Shown: positions 22,596 to 32,713 of the stretch, piece by piece
How positions within the stretch are numbered: position 1 is the first letter of the stretch
How the letters are laid out: every line of letters begins with the position of its first letter
NCBI RefSeq assembly: GCF_910594005.1
Contig: NC_057848.1
Location: 49,059,616-49,123,615 of the forward strand
Reading direction: 5' to 3'
Source of the DNA: Cervus elaphus
Taxonomy: Eukaryota; Chordata; Mammalia; Artiodactyla; Cervidae
DNA: 64,000 bases
Position numbers and translations under genes: made by a program
Notes under the pieces: generated by a model
The model's input: only the letters and a program-made list of their open reading frames with translations
The model's database searches: none
Told to the model about the DNA's origin: nothing

Positions 22596-23309
22596 CAATT
22601 TTTCACCATTGAGGGTGATGCTTGCTATGGGTTTGTCATATATAGCTTTTATTATGTTGAGGTATGTTCCTTCTATTCCTGCTTTCTGGAGAGTTTTAAT
22701 CATAAATGAGTGTTGAATTTTGTCAAAGGATTTCTCTGCATCTATTGAGATAATCATATGGTTTTTATCTTTCAAATCGTTAATGTGGTGTATTACATTG
22801 ATTGATTTGTGGATATTAAAGAATCCTTGCATTCCTGGGATAAAGCCCACTTGGTCGTGGTGTATGATTTTTTTAATATGTTGTTGGATTCTGTTTGCTA
22901 GAATTTTGTTAAGGATTTTTGCATCTATGTTCATCAGTGATATTGGCCTGTAGTTTTCTTTTTTTGTGGCATCTTTGTCTGGTTTTGGAATTAGGGTGAT
23001 GGTGGCCTCATAGAATGAGTTTGGAAGCTTACCTTCATCTGAAATTTTCTGTAAGAGTTTGAGTAAGATAGGTGTTAGCTCTTCTCTAAATTTTTGGTAG
23101 AATTCAGCTGTGAAGCCATCTGGTCCTGGGCTTTTGTTTGCTGGAAGATTTCTGATTACAGTTTCGACTTCCTTGCTTGTGATGGGTCTGTTAAGATCTT
23201 CTATTTCTTCCTGGTTCAGTTTTGGAAAGTTATACTTTTCTAAGAATTTGTCCATTTCATCCAAGTTGTCCATTTTATTGGCATAGAGCTGCTGGTAGTA
23301 GTAAACCAC
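22596..23309 (-). pseudogene. L1 ORF2 RT N-terminal segment (inverted piece)
   Basis: Minus-strand frame of about 240 codons. It begins in the region before the RT domain (YANKMDNLDEMDKFLEKYNF), passes RNLPANKSPGPDGFTAEFYQ and NYRPISLMNIDAKILNKIL, and ends at ITLNGEKLRA, short of the QGCPLSP and FADD blocks. There is no stop across the segment, showing youth. It lacks the second catalytic Asp pair and is joined to the opposite-strand piece, so it is not a gene. Confidence 0.9.
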
Positions 23310-23310
23310 A

Positions 23311-23805
23311 ATGAGGTACCATTACACGCCAGTCAGGATGGCTGCTATCCAAAAGTCTACAAGCAATAAATGCTGGAGAGGGTGTGGAGAAAAGGGAACC
23401 CTCTTACACTGTTGGTGGGAATGCAAACTAGTACAGCCACTATGGAAAACAGTGTGGAGATTTCTTAAAAAACTGGAAATAGAACTGCCATATGACCCAG
23501 CAATCCCACTTCTGGGCATACACACTGAGGAAACCAGATCTGAAAGAGACACGTGCACCCCAATGTTCATCGCAGCACTGTTTATGATAGCCAGGACATG
23601 GAAGCAACCTAGATGCCCATCAGCAGATGAATGGATAAGGAAGCTGTGGTACATATACACCATGGAATATTACTCAGCCGTTAAAAAGAATTCATTTGAA
23701 TCAGTTCTAATGAGATGGATGAAACTGGAGCCCCTTATACAGAGTGAAGTAAGCCAGAAAGATAAAGAACATTACAGCATACTAACACATATATATGGAA
23801 TTTAG
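23311..23805 (+). pseudogene. L1 ORF2 C-terminal segment (sense piece)
   Basis: Plus-strand frame of 164 codons covering the cysteine-rich C-terminal region, including NKCWRGCGEKGTLLHCWWEC and WKTVWRFLKKLEIELPYDPA, and ending at the normal L1 terminus HYSILTHIYGI with stop at 23803-23805. The upstream start codon is fortuitous. The continuing 3'UTR and poly-A follow. Confidence 0.9.
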
Positions 23806-24539
23806 AAAGATGGTAAGATAACCCTATATGCAAAACAGAAAAAGAGACACAGAAATACAGAACAGACTTTTGAACTCTGTGGGAGAAGGTGAGGGTGGGA
23901 TATTTCAAAAGAACAGCATGTATACTATCTATGGTGAAACAGATCACCAGCCCAGGTGGGATGCATGAGACAAGTGCTCGGGCCTGGTGCACTGGGAAGA
24001 CCCAGAGGAATCGGGTGGAGAGGGAGGTGGGAGGGGGGATCGGGATGGGGAATAAGTGTAAATCTATGGCTGTTCATATCAATGTATGACAAAACCCACT
24101 GAAATGTTGTGAAGTAATTAGCCTCCAACTAATTAAAAAAAAAAAAACATCTAGCTCTGGACTTTCGTTTGTTGGTGGTTTTTTTATTATTGATTCAATT
24201 TTATTAGTGGTAATTAATCTGTTCATATTTTCTATTTCTTACTGATTCAGTCTTGGGAGGTTGTACATTTCTAGGAATTTGTCCATTTCTTCCAGGTTGT
24301 CCATTTTATTGTTGTATAATGTTCATAGTATTCTCTTATGATCCTTTGTATTTCTGTGGTGTTGGTTGTAATTTCTATTTCATTTTATTTATTTGGGTCC
24401 TCTATCTTTTTTTCTTGATGAATCTGACTAAACATTTATCAATTTTGTATATCTTTTCAAGGAACCAGTTCTTAGTTTTATTGATCTTTTCTATTTTTTT
24501 TTAATCTCTATATCTGTGCCCCCTCACTGATGGGCAGAG

Positions 24540-25633
24540 CCAAGTTACTGGGATCTCTGTCTGTGGCACCCTTGGATCCAGGTGTCAGCCTGCTGGGGTC
24601 ACCCCCAGGTAGTCACAGGCCTGATGCTTCCCCTGATTGGTAAAGCCAGGTTCCAGAGATGGTGCCAACTCACTGGTAGATGGAGCTGTGTCCCCGGGTC
24701 TCTGACTGCAGTCCCCTGGGGATCTGGAGTTGGTATCAGCCCACATAAGGGCGGGGCTGGAAAACAAGGGATTCTGGGACTGATGCTGACCTGTTGGTGA
24801 GTTGGGTTGGGTCCTGGACCCTCTGCTGCACTGGGCCAGGTCCTGGGGCAAGTGGGAGCTCAGGTGGTCCTTTAGCAGCCAGTCCAGTGGTGGGTGGGGC
24901 TGTGTCCTCATCCAGCTAGCTGCTTGGTCTGGGACATCAAATGACTGGTGATGACCATCTGAAGGGCAGGGCTGGGTCTAGCACTAAGCTAGAGGGAGGA
25001 TTCTAAAATGACACTTGCCAGAGCTAGTGTCCTCCTTGTAAAATAAGCTCCCCTAAATACTGCTTGCATCATCTGTGTCCCCAGGGTGAGTCCCAAATGC
25101 CTCCTGCCTCTCTGGGAGACTTGCCAAGATCAACAAGAGGGTCTGACCCAGGCTTCCTTCAAATTACTGGTTCTGCCCTTAGTCCCCGAGCATATGAGAA
25201 TTTGTGTGCACACTTTAAGAATGAAGTTTCTGTTTCCCACAGCCCTCTGACTCTCCTGAAAGTAAGCACCGCTGGCCTTGAATGCCAAATCTTCTGGTGA
25301 CTTGTCTTCTTCGTGCAGATTTCCCAGGCTGGAGAGCCTCATGTGGGGATTGAACACTTCGTTTCTTTGGGGGAACCTCTGTAATTGTAATCATCCACCA
25401 GTTTGTCAGTCACACAACCCAAGGGTATGAGTCTTGATTTACACTCCATCTCTGCCCTTCCACCTGTCTCATTTGTGGTTCCTTATGTCTGTAGTTGTAG
25501 AAAATCTTTGCTGGTAGTCTTGTCATTGATAGTAATTGTCATTGATACTTGCTCTGTAATTAATTGTAATTTTGGTGTGCCCATGGGAGGAGGTGAGCTC
25601 AGGGTCTTCCTACTCTCCCATCTTGGCCACTCT
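24540..25633 (-). mobile_element. Old L1 5'UTR with degenerate tandem units
   Basis: GC-richer than its surroundings. From 24540 to about 24990 it consists of irregular units recurring on patterns like gtgggtggggctgtgtcc and gggcagggctgggtc, spaced about 40-90 bases. The rest (25050-25633) follows L1 5' leader sequence and ends ctcccatcttggccactctc. L1 5'UTRs act as internal promoters, but this one is decayed. Frames on both strands (up to 108 codons) are low-complexity and not genes. Confidence 0.6.
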
Positions 25634-25651
25634 CAAGATTCTTAAGCATGT

Positions 25652-25664
25652 ATACATCTGTATT
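25652..25664 (+). repeat. Target-site duplication, left copy
   Basis: atacatctgtatt, identical to 25898-25910. Confidence 0.93.
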
Positions 25665-25897
25665 GCATGCATGCATGCATGCTAAGTTGCTTCAGTCGTG
25701 TCTGACTCTTTGTGACCCTATGGAATGTAGCCTGCCAGGCTCCTCTGTCCATGGGGATCCTCCAGGCAAGAATACTGGAATGAGTTGCCATGCCCTTCTC
25801 CAGGGGATCTTCCCAACCCAGGGATCATACCTGTATCTCTAGCGTCTCCTGTATTGGCAAGTGGGTTCTTTAACACCAGTGCCACCTGGGAAGCCCC
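25665..25897 (-). mobile_element. Bov-tA SINE with (GCAT)n start
   Basis: Minus-strand SINE. On the plus strand it opens with (gcat)n, the expanded tail, then gctaagttgcttcagtcgtg, and ends gccacctgggaagcccc. The 13-bp perfect duplication atacatctgtatt frames it. Confidence 0.95.
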
Positions 25898-25956
25898 ATA
25901 CATCTGTATTAGTGACCATGATAGGAGTACCAATATGAATTCTTAAGGAGAATGTA

Positions 25957-25972
25957 TCTATATCTATATATC

Positions 25973-26015
<43 letters not shown>
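25957..26015. repeat. (TA)n microsatellite
   Basis: Runs of at dinucleotides, uninterrupted from about 25978 to 26014; likely length-polymorphic. Confidence 0.9.
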
Positions 26016-26017
<2 letters not shown>

Positions 26018-26225
26018 TATTCCTGTTCATGTTTATAGAGTTTTAATTAGCTTCCTTTCTGTAAAATTTTTATCTCTTTTCTTCTACACTAAAAACTCTG
26101 CTCCTTAAGGACATAGCATTGGGATGGCAAAATTAGAATATGATATAACTACTCACTTTTAAAATCTTATTTCCGTATATATTAATCTCAGAATACCAAT
26201 ATTATTTCCACCTACAATATGATTA

Positions 26226-26322
26226 CTGAAACACTGAAATAATTTTACATGTACTCTATTCTCCACTTATTTTTTAAATGGTTATAAAATAGAGTACATG
26301 TAAAATTATTTCAATGTTTCAG
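26226..26322. repeat. Inverted repeat, 35-bp arms, 27-bp loop
   Basis: Arm 26226-26260 (ends acatgtactctatt) is the reverse complement of 26288-26322 (starts aatagagtacatgt) with one mismatch. It is followed by two direct copies of attatttcaatgttttgaac at 26325-26344 and 26351-26370, which themselves echo the right arm. It lies immediately left of a BovB fragment. Confidence 0.9.
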
Positions 26323-26370
26323 TTATTATTTCAATGTTTTGAACATTGAAATTATTTCAATGTTTTGAAC

Positions 26371-27048
26371 TCAACATTCAAAAAACTAAGATCATGGCAT
26401 GTGGTCCCATTACTTCATGGCAAATAGATGGGGAAACAATGGAACCAGTGACAAACTTTATTTATTTAGGCCCCAAAATCACTGCAGATGGTAACTGCAG
26501 CCATGAAGTTAAAAGACGCTTGCTCCTTGGAAGAAAAGCTATGACCAACCTAGACAGCATATTAAAAAGCACAGACATTACTTTACTGATAAGGTCTGTA
26601 TAGCTGAAGCCATTGTTTTTCCAGTAGTCATGTATGGATGTGAGAATTGGACTATAAAGAAAGCTGAGCACCAAAGAATTGATGCTTTTGAGCTGTGGTG
26701 TTGGAGAAGACTCTTGAGAGTCCCCTTGGACAGCAAGGGGATCCAACCAGTCCATCCTAAAGGGATTAAGTGTTGAATATTCATTGGAAGGACAGATGTT
26801 GAAGCTGAAGCTCCAATACTTTGGCCACCTCATGAGAAGAACTGACTCATTGGAAAATACCCTAAGCCTGGGAAAGATTGAAGGCAGGATAAGGGGATGA
26901 CAGAGGATGAGATGGTTGGATGGCATCACTGATTTGATGGACCTAAGTTTGAACAAGATCCGGGAGTTGGCAATGGATAGGGAAGCCTGGCGTGCTGCAG
27001 TCCATGGGGTTGCAAAGAGTTAGACATGACTGAGTGGCTGAACTGAAC
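26371..27048 (+). mobile_element. BovB 3' end, 5'-truncated
   Basis: Starts at tcaacattcaaaaaactaag in the RT C-terminal region and ends gagtggctgaactgaactga. Forward coding is open at 26346-26603 then broken; the reverse-strand frame of 164 codons is a by-product. The left edge touches the inverted-repeat tract rather than a target-site duplication. Confidence 0.9.
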
Positions 27049-28640
27049 TGATTGTATCTTTATTGTCAAAACATATAACCATCACAGAATATCCTCTTTC
27101 TCTCTTAGTACCTCATTTACCCTTAGTTCTGCAGGTAACTAAATATTTAATGCTTAAAACAACCTATTCTTATTTTAAGGTCTCTTTAGTCATTTTGCGT
27201 GTGAAGCTTGTTTTCTATTATATTCCTTAGGAAGGATTCATGGGCACAATATTAGCTGAGTTCCTATATTTTGATAAAACCTTATGCATTTTATAGCTGA
27301 AAGTTAGCTTTGCTGAACATATAACACTTGGCACACATTTTTTTCCTCGAATATTTAAAACTACTACTAGTTTTGTCTAGCATAAATCATTGCTCTCAAA
27401 AAAGTCTGATAATAATTTAATTTTCCTTTCTTTGTAAGCTTTTTTTTCTGCTTGCCCAAAGGATATTATTTTATTTAAATATTGTAAGTTTAATAAAACA
27501 TATTATGGTGTTTATAGTCCTGTGTCAATATTCTCATGTGCACAGTATGCTCTTTCAAATATTTTTAATTATTTTTAGGAACATTCTTTTGAATTAGGTT
27601 TTTTAGTTTTTGTTCTATTTCCTTACTTTACTTTTCTTCATCAAATATAATATCTTTATGTCCATTCTATTTTTATTTTTCTTTACTTTCTTTCAAATCT
27701 TTTTCTTTATTTTAATAATTTCCCTTTTGTCTTTTCTTTATCATAAAAAATTAATTGTTTTATTTATTCACTCGTGTGCTTTGTGCATATAGTTTTATTT
27801 CATTTCAGAAATTGTTTTACTTCTTTCATCTTCTTTCTGAATTTTTATAATTCTGATTTTAAATGGATTATTATCTTAAATCTTCTTGCTTATTTTGGAG
27901 TAGTATCTTGCTGTTTTGATCTGCTTTTAGGGCACATGTTTCTGGAGCTCTTTTATTGCCTTTGCCAAGTTATCTTGCCCATTCTCTATTATTTTTATAA
28001 TAAATTTGAATAGAATTTAATCTTGATAATTTTCTCTTGCTTACTTTTATTTGCAGTTTTCTTGAATTTTTAAAAAAGAGGCAGTATTTAGGAATGTTCT
28101 TATACTTAATAGATTTTCTTCTCCTGTTGTTTTCTTATAGTGTTCCAAAATATTGCTGTTTGCTGTCCTGAATTTCCTACCTCTATTTTCTTGTCCCATC
28201 TTGAATAGCTTCTCTTTCTCTAGTGTTCCTGTCTTGCTCAATTTTTATTCCATTTCCAGAAGTTTCTCCTCAGCATAGGACTTGTTCTAGATGTGAGCTC
28301 TAGTAGAGCATATGTGAATGTAGAGCATCTTCAATTCTTCTTACCATGGACTGCTTACATGCATTTGCTATTGGAGAGGGAAAAATCCCTTCTATTTTCA
28401 GCTGTTGTTATCAAATTGGTCCTCTCTGCTTTCTGGTGTATATCTTTTAGCTATTTCAGATTCTCCAATCTCAAGTTGATTGGACACCACCCTTACTGCT
28501 TTCCTAATATAATTCAGATCTGGTATCAACTAATTTTATCACCTGCTTATATTCTGTTGTAAGTGCTGTTCATAGTTATTTAATTCTGTTATCAGTTTTT
28601 CTCTCTCTTTTTATAGGGTATATGAAGAAACGTAACTATG
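27049..28640. other. T-rich unassigned stretch
   Basis: Strongly T-rich on the plus strand between 27420 and 28270 (ttttagtttttgttctattt). It could be an old LINE on the minus strand, but I cannot align it to a family by eye. Frames of 60-89 codons are hydrophobic low-complexity and not convincing. Confidence 0.4.
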
Positions 28641-28750
28641 TTGTTGCTGTTGCTCCTTCTTGTTATTGTTTAGTCACTAAGTCGTGTCCAGCTGTTTGCA
28701 ACCCTGTAAACTGTATCACACCAGGTTTCCCTGTCCTTCTTAGCATCTGA
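28641..28750 (-). mobile_element. BovB tail, 5'-truncated
   Basis: Plus strand reads gttgttgctgttgctccttc, then agtcactaagtcgtgtccag and ggtttccctgtccttcttag: the BovB 3' end in reverse, about 110 bases. Confidence 0.85.
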
Positions 28751-30872
28751 TAAATAAACTTTAATTCCAGTTTTATTTTAATTAAAATAAGGGCTTTACA
28801 AATACTTGGGAGGGGGGCCTTTTTTCAAATTAAATGTTACAGTGATCTGCAAAGTAAAAAATATATATATACACACACCCACACAGTTAAAAACAAAAAT
28901 ATAAATAAAATTTAAAAGTATATATATTAGAATATAATTATTATAACTGATTATAAATACATTAGGTGAGAGTAATTAGGCTGTTCTCATGCCTCAGCAT
29001 CTAAAAATTTGGCTTTCTCTTTATTTGGGAGGTTAAAAACAGGAAATTCTGATTTACTCATCTAAGAAGATGAAATGATAAGATGATAACAGCTTTTTTT
29101 TAAACAACTTGCCTTGCAATCTCAAGTATCAATTTCAACTGATTTGGTTTCTTGTCATAAGCATTTAAATTAGACAAGAAAGAAAAAAACATTTTCAATA
29201 AGTACTAAAACCAATACGATGTCATAGTTGTGTTTTTTTTCCCTTTCCTTTTTGACTATCGAAATTACTGTTGAATCAAATGTGCTGAGCAGATGTTTCT
29301 ATGCCTTGCCAGACATTTAATTGAGTGTGACTTGGATACACTATAGTCATAAATTGGCCTATACAATTTACTTTCATAATCATGGATTGAGTATTTTAAA
29401 GACCAGTTTAGCACTGTAAGCTTAATCAATGGCACACTTACAAATTCTCAAGTATGTTCTAGAAATGTCAGGAGCTGTTTTCTTCCCAGATCCACATAAA
29501 AATGTGGTAATTTGAATATGCGTAAACAGGATAAGGGTCTCAACAAGAAGTTAAAATTTAGTGTCTTACATATTAGAATGTACATTTTCTGTTAAAAGAT
29601 AAATTCATTAAGATAAAGACAAATAAAACTTAGGTCAAACATTCCTGGAACTTCTAGGCATGGTCCATCACAGTTTTAAAGCTAGTGAATTAGATAGAAT
29701 ATGTACTCGTGGAAATTTTATTTTATGTCTCTGAATTGGAATATGTAACCCAATAAATTGTTTTATCTTAAATGTTAACTTTCATCTGAGTATAACCAAT
29801 ATAGTAACAGGAAAGGGGATTTAAATCCAATTGTTATTTTGAAGATCTTCTACCTCCTAGGTCTACTTTCTTAACCTGGTGAAAGTGATTCTCTTTGTTA
29901 GGATACCCTTTATCTATAATAGAAAATAAAAATGACAGAATCTGTCAACCAAAGCTTGAAAGTTGTTAATTTTGTTTCCTTCTTTTTCCTGTATCAGAGT
30001 GATTTTACCCATCTATGAAGATATCCTTTAAATTGCTTTTGAGGCATTACTTTACTACAGTACAGAGTTTAGGTAATCAGTGATGAAACAGAGTCTTTTA
30101 TGGTTATTTTTTCCTTCTTTTTCTCTTTTTGCTAAATTATTTTGTTATGTGTGTATGTCTAAGAGTACAGCAAGCCAGTCTAGCTTTTTTATAGATGTAG
30201 AATGTGTACTAAACGATCATCCTCAAATTAAATATGTTCTGCTCATTGTCCATCTCCTTCATTTAATAGTAAAGAACGGGCATTTTATTAACATTTGTAC
30301 TTCATTTTCAATCAATACAATAAAGTATGGTTTTCAAAATACCTTTGAAATAGAATCTCAACAATGTCTATTGAAAAACTATGATTAAAAGGAGATAAGA
30401 CACTAATTATCTAAATAATTCTAGAAATAAGCTGAATGGGGACAGTAGCAGAGGAAAATAATTAACCTGAAACTAAAATGAAAGATTTCAAATACATTCA
30501 TACCTGTCACAGTGTTTCATAGGATTTAAGACTTTGGTAAGTCAGTCATACTCTGTTGTAATATGTTAATTCATCCTAGCGTGATATTTGTTGTCATTGA
30601 AATGGGTGGGCTTTGTGCTCTACGCTCCCTAGAAGTTGATTTTTTCATCTCTGAACACTAGGACTACAGCTGGTAATTGCTGCCAGTCAGGAGTTTGAAT
30701 AGAAATTAATTTTTCAGAGATATGAAATCTAGTCTTACCAACTGGACTTTTTCTCTGAAATCTATAGCTATGTTTAATAAGAAATGAGATGTCAGAGAAA
30801 GACAAACTTTATATGATTGCATGAGGCCCTGTGTTCTCCACGGCACCTCCAGTTGGAACTTAATTTCTTAAG
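28751..30872. other. Long unassigned stretch
   Basis: About 2.1 kb, AT-rich, with a small ta/ca mixed repeat at 28861-28884. No family or exon recognised. A 102-codon plus-strand frame at 30080-30388 has no recognisable domain, poor start context and no support. Confidence 0.4.
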
Positions 30873-31080
30873 GCTTCCCTGATGGCTTAGACCATAAAGA
30901 ATCTGCCTGCAATGCAGGAGACCTGGGTTCGATCCCTGGGTTGGGAAGATTCCCTGGAGAAGGGCATGGCTACCCACTCCAATATTCTTACCTGGAGAAT
31001 TCCATGGACAGAGGAGCCTGAGCCTGGTGGACTACAGTCCATGGGGTTGCAGAGTCAGATATGACTAAGTGGCTAACACT
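30873..31080 (+). mobile_element. Bov-tA SINE, plus strand
   Basis: Head aaggcttccctgatggctta, intact box B ggttcgatccc, and the tail gactaagtggctaacacttt. Contains a local duplication (gagcctgagcctgg). Confidence 0.93.
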
Positions 31081-31084
31081 TTTA

Positions 31085-31465
31085 GTTTCACTTGTATGTA
31101 GAACCTAAAAAAGCCAATCTTATAAAACCAGAGAGTAAGAATGGTGGTTATCAGTGCCTGGGGGTGGAAGAATAGGAAAGATGTTTAAGGGTACAAACCT
31201 GCAACTAGTAGATAAATAAGTTCTGGAAATCTAATGCACAGCATAGAGAACAATACATATTGTACTATAAACATCAAACTTGCTAAGAGACCAGATCTTA
31301 ATTATTCCCATCACACACAAAAAAAAATGACAATTATGGAACATAATAAGAGTGTTAGCCAACACTACAATGGCAATCATATTGCAATATATAAATGTAT
31401 AAAATCAACATGTTGTACACTTTATGCTTACATGATGTTGTATGTCAAATACATTTAAATTTAAA
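31085..31465 (+). mobile_element. L1 3'UTR remnant (L1M-type)
   Basis: Old L1 tail: cacttgtatgtagaacctaa, then gagtaagaatggtggttatc, then gcatagagaacaatacatat and a final A-rich tttaaatttaaaaagtat. This order matches L1MA/L1MB 3'UTRs. Confidence 0.75.
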
Positions 31466-32029
31466 AAGTATATAAGCACAGATACATGAGGAATTTCAAA
31501 GAAACAGAATGCCTATGCACAGACATGATCTTTCTGAAAATAGAACTATTATCAATAAGGTATTCTGAAGAAATCAGTCAATTTCAAAAATTTCTCCACA
31601 GTCATGCATATGCATTAAACATCAGTCCTAACATTTTTTATTTTATATTAATTGAGTTGCTGCCTTCTCTTTATGTAGTCAAGAACTTGATTAGTTGACC
31701 TGGCCTTCTCCAGTAAGATTTTATAATATCACTTGGCTTCCTTCTAAACATATGAAACATCTTCAGTGACATGGCTTTTATATAGAAAGAAGCCAAGTAG
31801 CATTGTATATATGAATAAATCCAAGGCAAACACATACATCTTCCACTGTCAGAACAGAAAACATACAAAAATCAGTTTTCCTGTGACAACCACCTTTCAA
31901 CAACCTGCAGAAATTTCCAGTTCTATTCCCAGTAGCTATTATGCTATAACTTGTAGCATAATAGTTAACCATATTTTAGTGGTTGATTTTAATGAAGGCT
32001 AATCTTTTTCTAGATCACTCATCAAAAGA
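31466..32029. other. Unassigned spacer with a small hairpin
   Basis: No family recognised. Perfect inverted repeat: ctattatgcta (31936-31946), 7-base loop, tagcataatag (31954-31964). Confidence 0.4.
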
Positions 32030-32290
32030 CAATATAGTTTAGTGGTTTTAAAACATGGGCTCCACAGTCAGTTTTGCCATGATTTCTAGCCTGACTGACA
32101 CAGACTATGTGATTCTAGGCAACTTGAATAACTTTTCTGTTTCACATGCCTTATCTGTGATAAGGGAATGATTATAGAACTACTGTGAGAATTAGAAGAG
32201 CTAATACATGTACATATTATAATAGATGTGTGTTTAACACATAGCTTGACTTACTAAACACTGCATGTAAGTATTAAATCTTAGCATTAT
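32030..32290 (+). mobile_element. MIR SINE, near full length
   Basis: Follows MIR from its head (tatagtttagtggttttaaa, catgggctccacagtcag) through gattctaggcaacttgaata and the right part gagctaatacatgtacata. Confidence 0.88.
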
Positions 32291-32399
32291 TTCACATATA
32301 TTTTCAATAGAGCACACTTGTTGTAATAATTATTTCATTTTTAAAGAATAAGTTAGACTTAAGTGTCAAAGTTATCTTGTTTTCTTTTCTTTTTTTGCT

Positions 32400-32713
32400 T
32401 TTTAATTAAAACAATGATTTAGTTAGTTTTGGTTACACTGGGTCTTTGTTGCTACACACAGACTTTCTTTATTGTGGCGAGTAGGGGCTACTCTTCATTG
32501 TGGTATGCAGGCTTCTCATGGCAGAGGTTTCTCTTGTTGCAGAGCACTGGCTCTAGGTTTGCAGACTTCAGTAGTTGCAGTACATAGGCTCAGAGTTGTG
32601 GCTACAGGCTTAGTTGCTCTGAGGCATGTGGAATCTTCCCATATCAGGGATCAAACCCATGTCCCCTGCATTGGCATGTGGATTCTTATCTACTGTGCCA
32701 CCAGGGAAGTCCC
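32400..32713 (-). mobile_element. Long CHR-type tRNA-Glu SINE
   Basis: Minus-strand copy about 310 bases: ggttacactgggtctttgtt, then gcgagtaggggctactcttc, ttctcttgttgcagagcact, gcttagttgctctgaggcat, and head-side gccaccagggaagtccc. This is the long CHR form in cetartiodactyls. A forward 106-codon frame within it is fortuitous. Confidence 0.88.

Larger units (their letters stand above)
22596..24147 (+). mobile_element. Twin-primed (5'-inverted) L1-BT insertion
   Basis: Two pieces of one L1 in opposite orientation lie between matching target-site duplications. 23311-24147 is the sense 3' part (ORF2 C-terminus, 3'UTR, poly-A of about 13). 22596-23310 is an inverted piece from further 5' (start of the RT domain). 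Between the two source positions about 1.4 kb of element is absent, judged against the minus-strand L1 at 52.68-54.06 kb. This is the product expected from twin priming during target-primed reverse transcription. Confidence 0.93.
19076..24510 (-). pseudogene. Old L1 ORF2 remnant (with adjoining 3'UTR), interrupted
   Basis: Decayed ORF2 of the host L1: an endonuclease/RT protein by family, but only RT and C-terminal parts survive. Recognisable pieces are the C-terminal cysteine-rich region (minus frame across 19532-19726 and around 19840-19960), the middle at 21300-21800, and RT sequence at 22035-22226 containing IISIDAEKDFNKIQH, the block around the first catalytic Asp. Further RT sequence resumes at 24159-24510 after the twin-primed insertion. 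It is full of stops and carries three younger insertions plus a BovB tail just beyond its 3' side, so it is inert. Confidence 0.75.
18762..25633 (-). mobile_element. Old L1 LINE carrying nested insertions
   Basis: The 3' end lies at 18762 (A-rich/T-rich tail, then ttctagtttcactgaaatat, the reverse of an L1 3'UTR). ORF2 sequence follows through 24510, then a GC-richer block to about 25633 that ends ctcccatcttggcc, the reverse of an L1 5' start. It is interrupted by a BovB tail (19037-19073), a Bov-tA (20090-20288), an L1 tail (20707-21181) and a twin-primed L1 (22596-24147). Without these about 4.6 kb remains, so ORF1 and the N-terminal part of ORF2 are absent. gaaaattctt at 18752-18761 and caagattctt at 25634-25643 may be a decayed target-site duplication. 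Confidence 0.8.

Noticed and set aside
24585..24911. 108-codon proline/serine-rich frame
   Set aside because: Falls in tandem units of an old L1 leader; composition artefact.
25957..26015. Possible CRISPR or satellite array
   Set aside because: Simple TA dinucleotide repeat with no spacer-repeat structure.
30080..30388. 102-codon frame in unassigned DNA
   Set aside because: No domain, AT-rich, no splice or promoter context; length is possible by chance.
30903..30940. tRNA-like box B (ggttcgatccc)
   Set aside because: Part of a Bov-tA head derived from tRNA-Glu; no cloverleaf for a functional tRNA.
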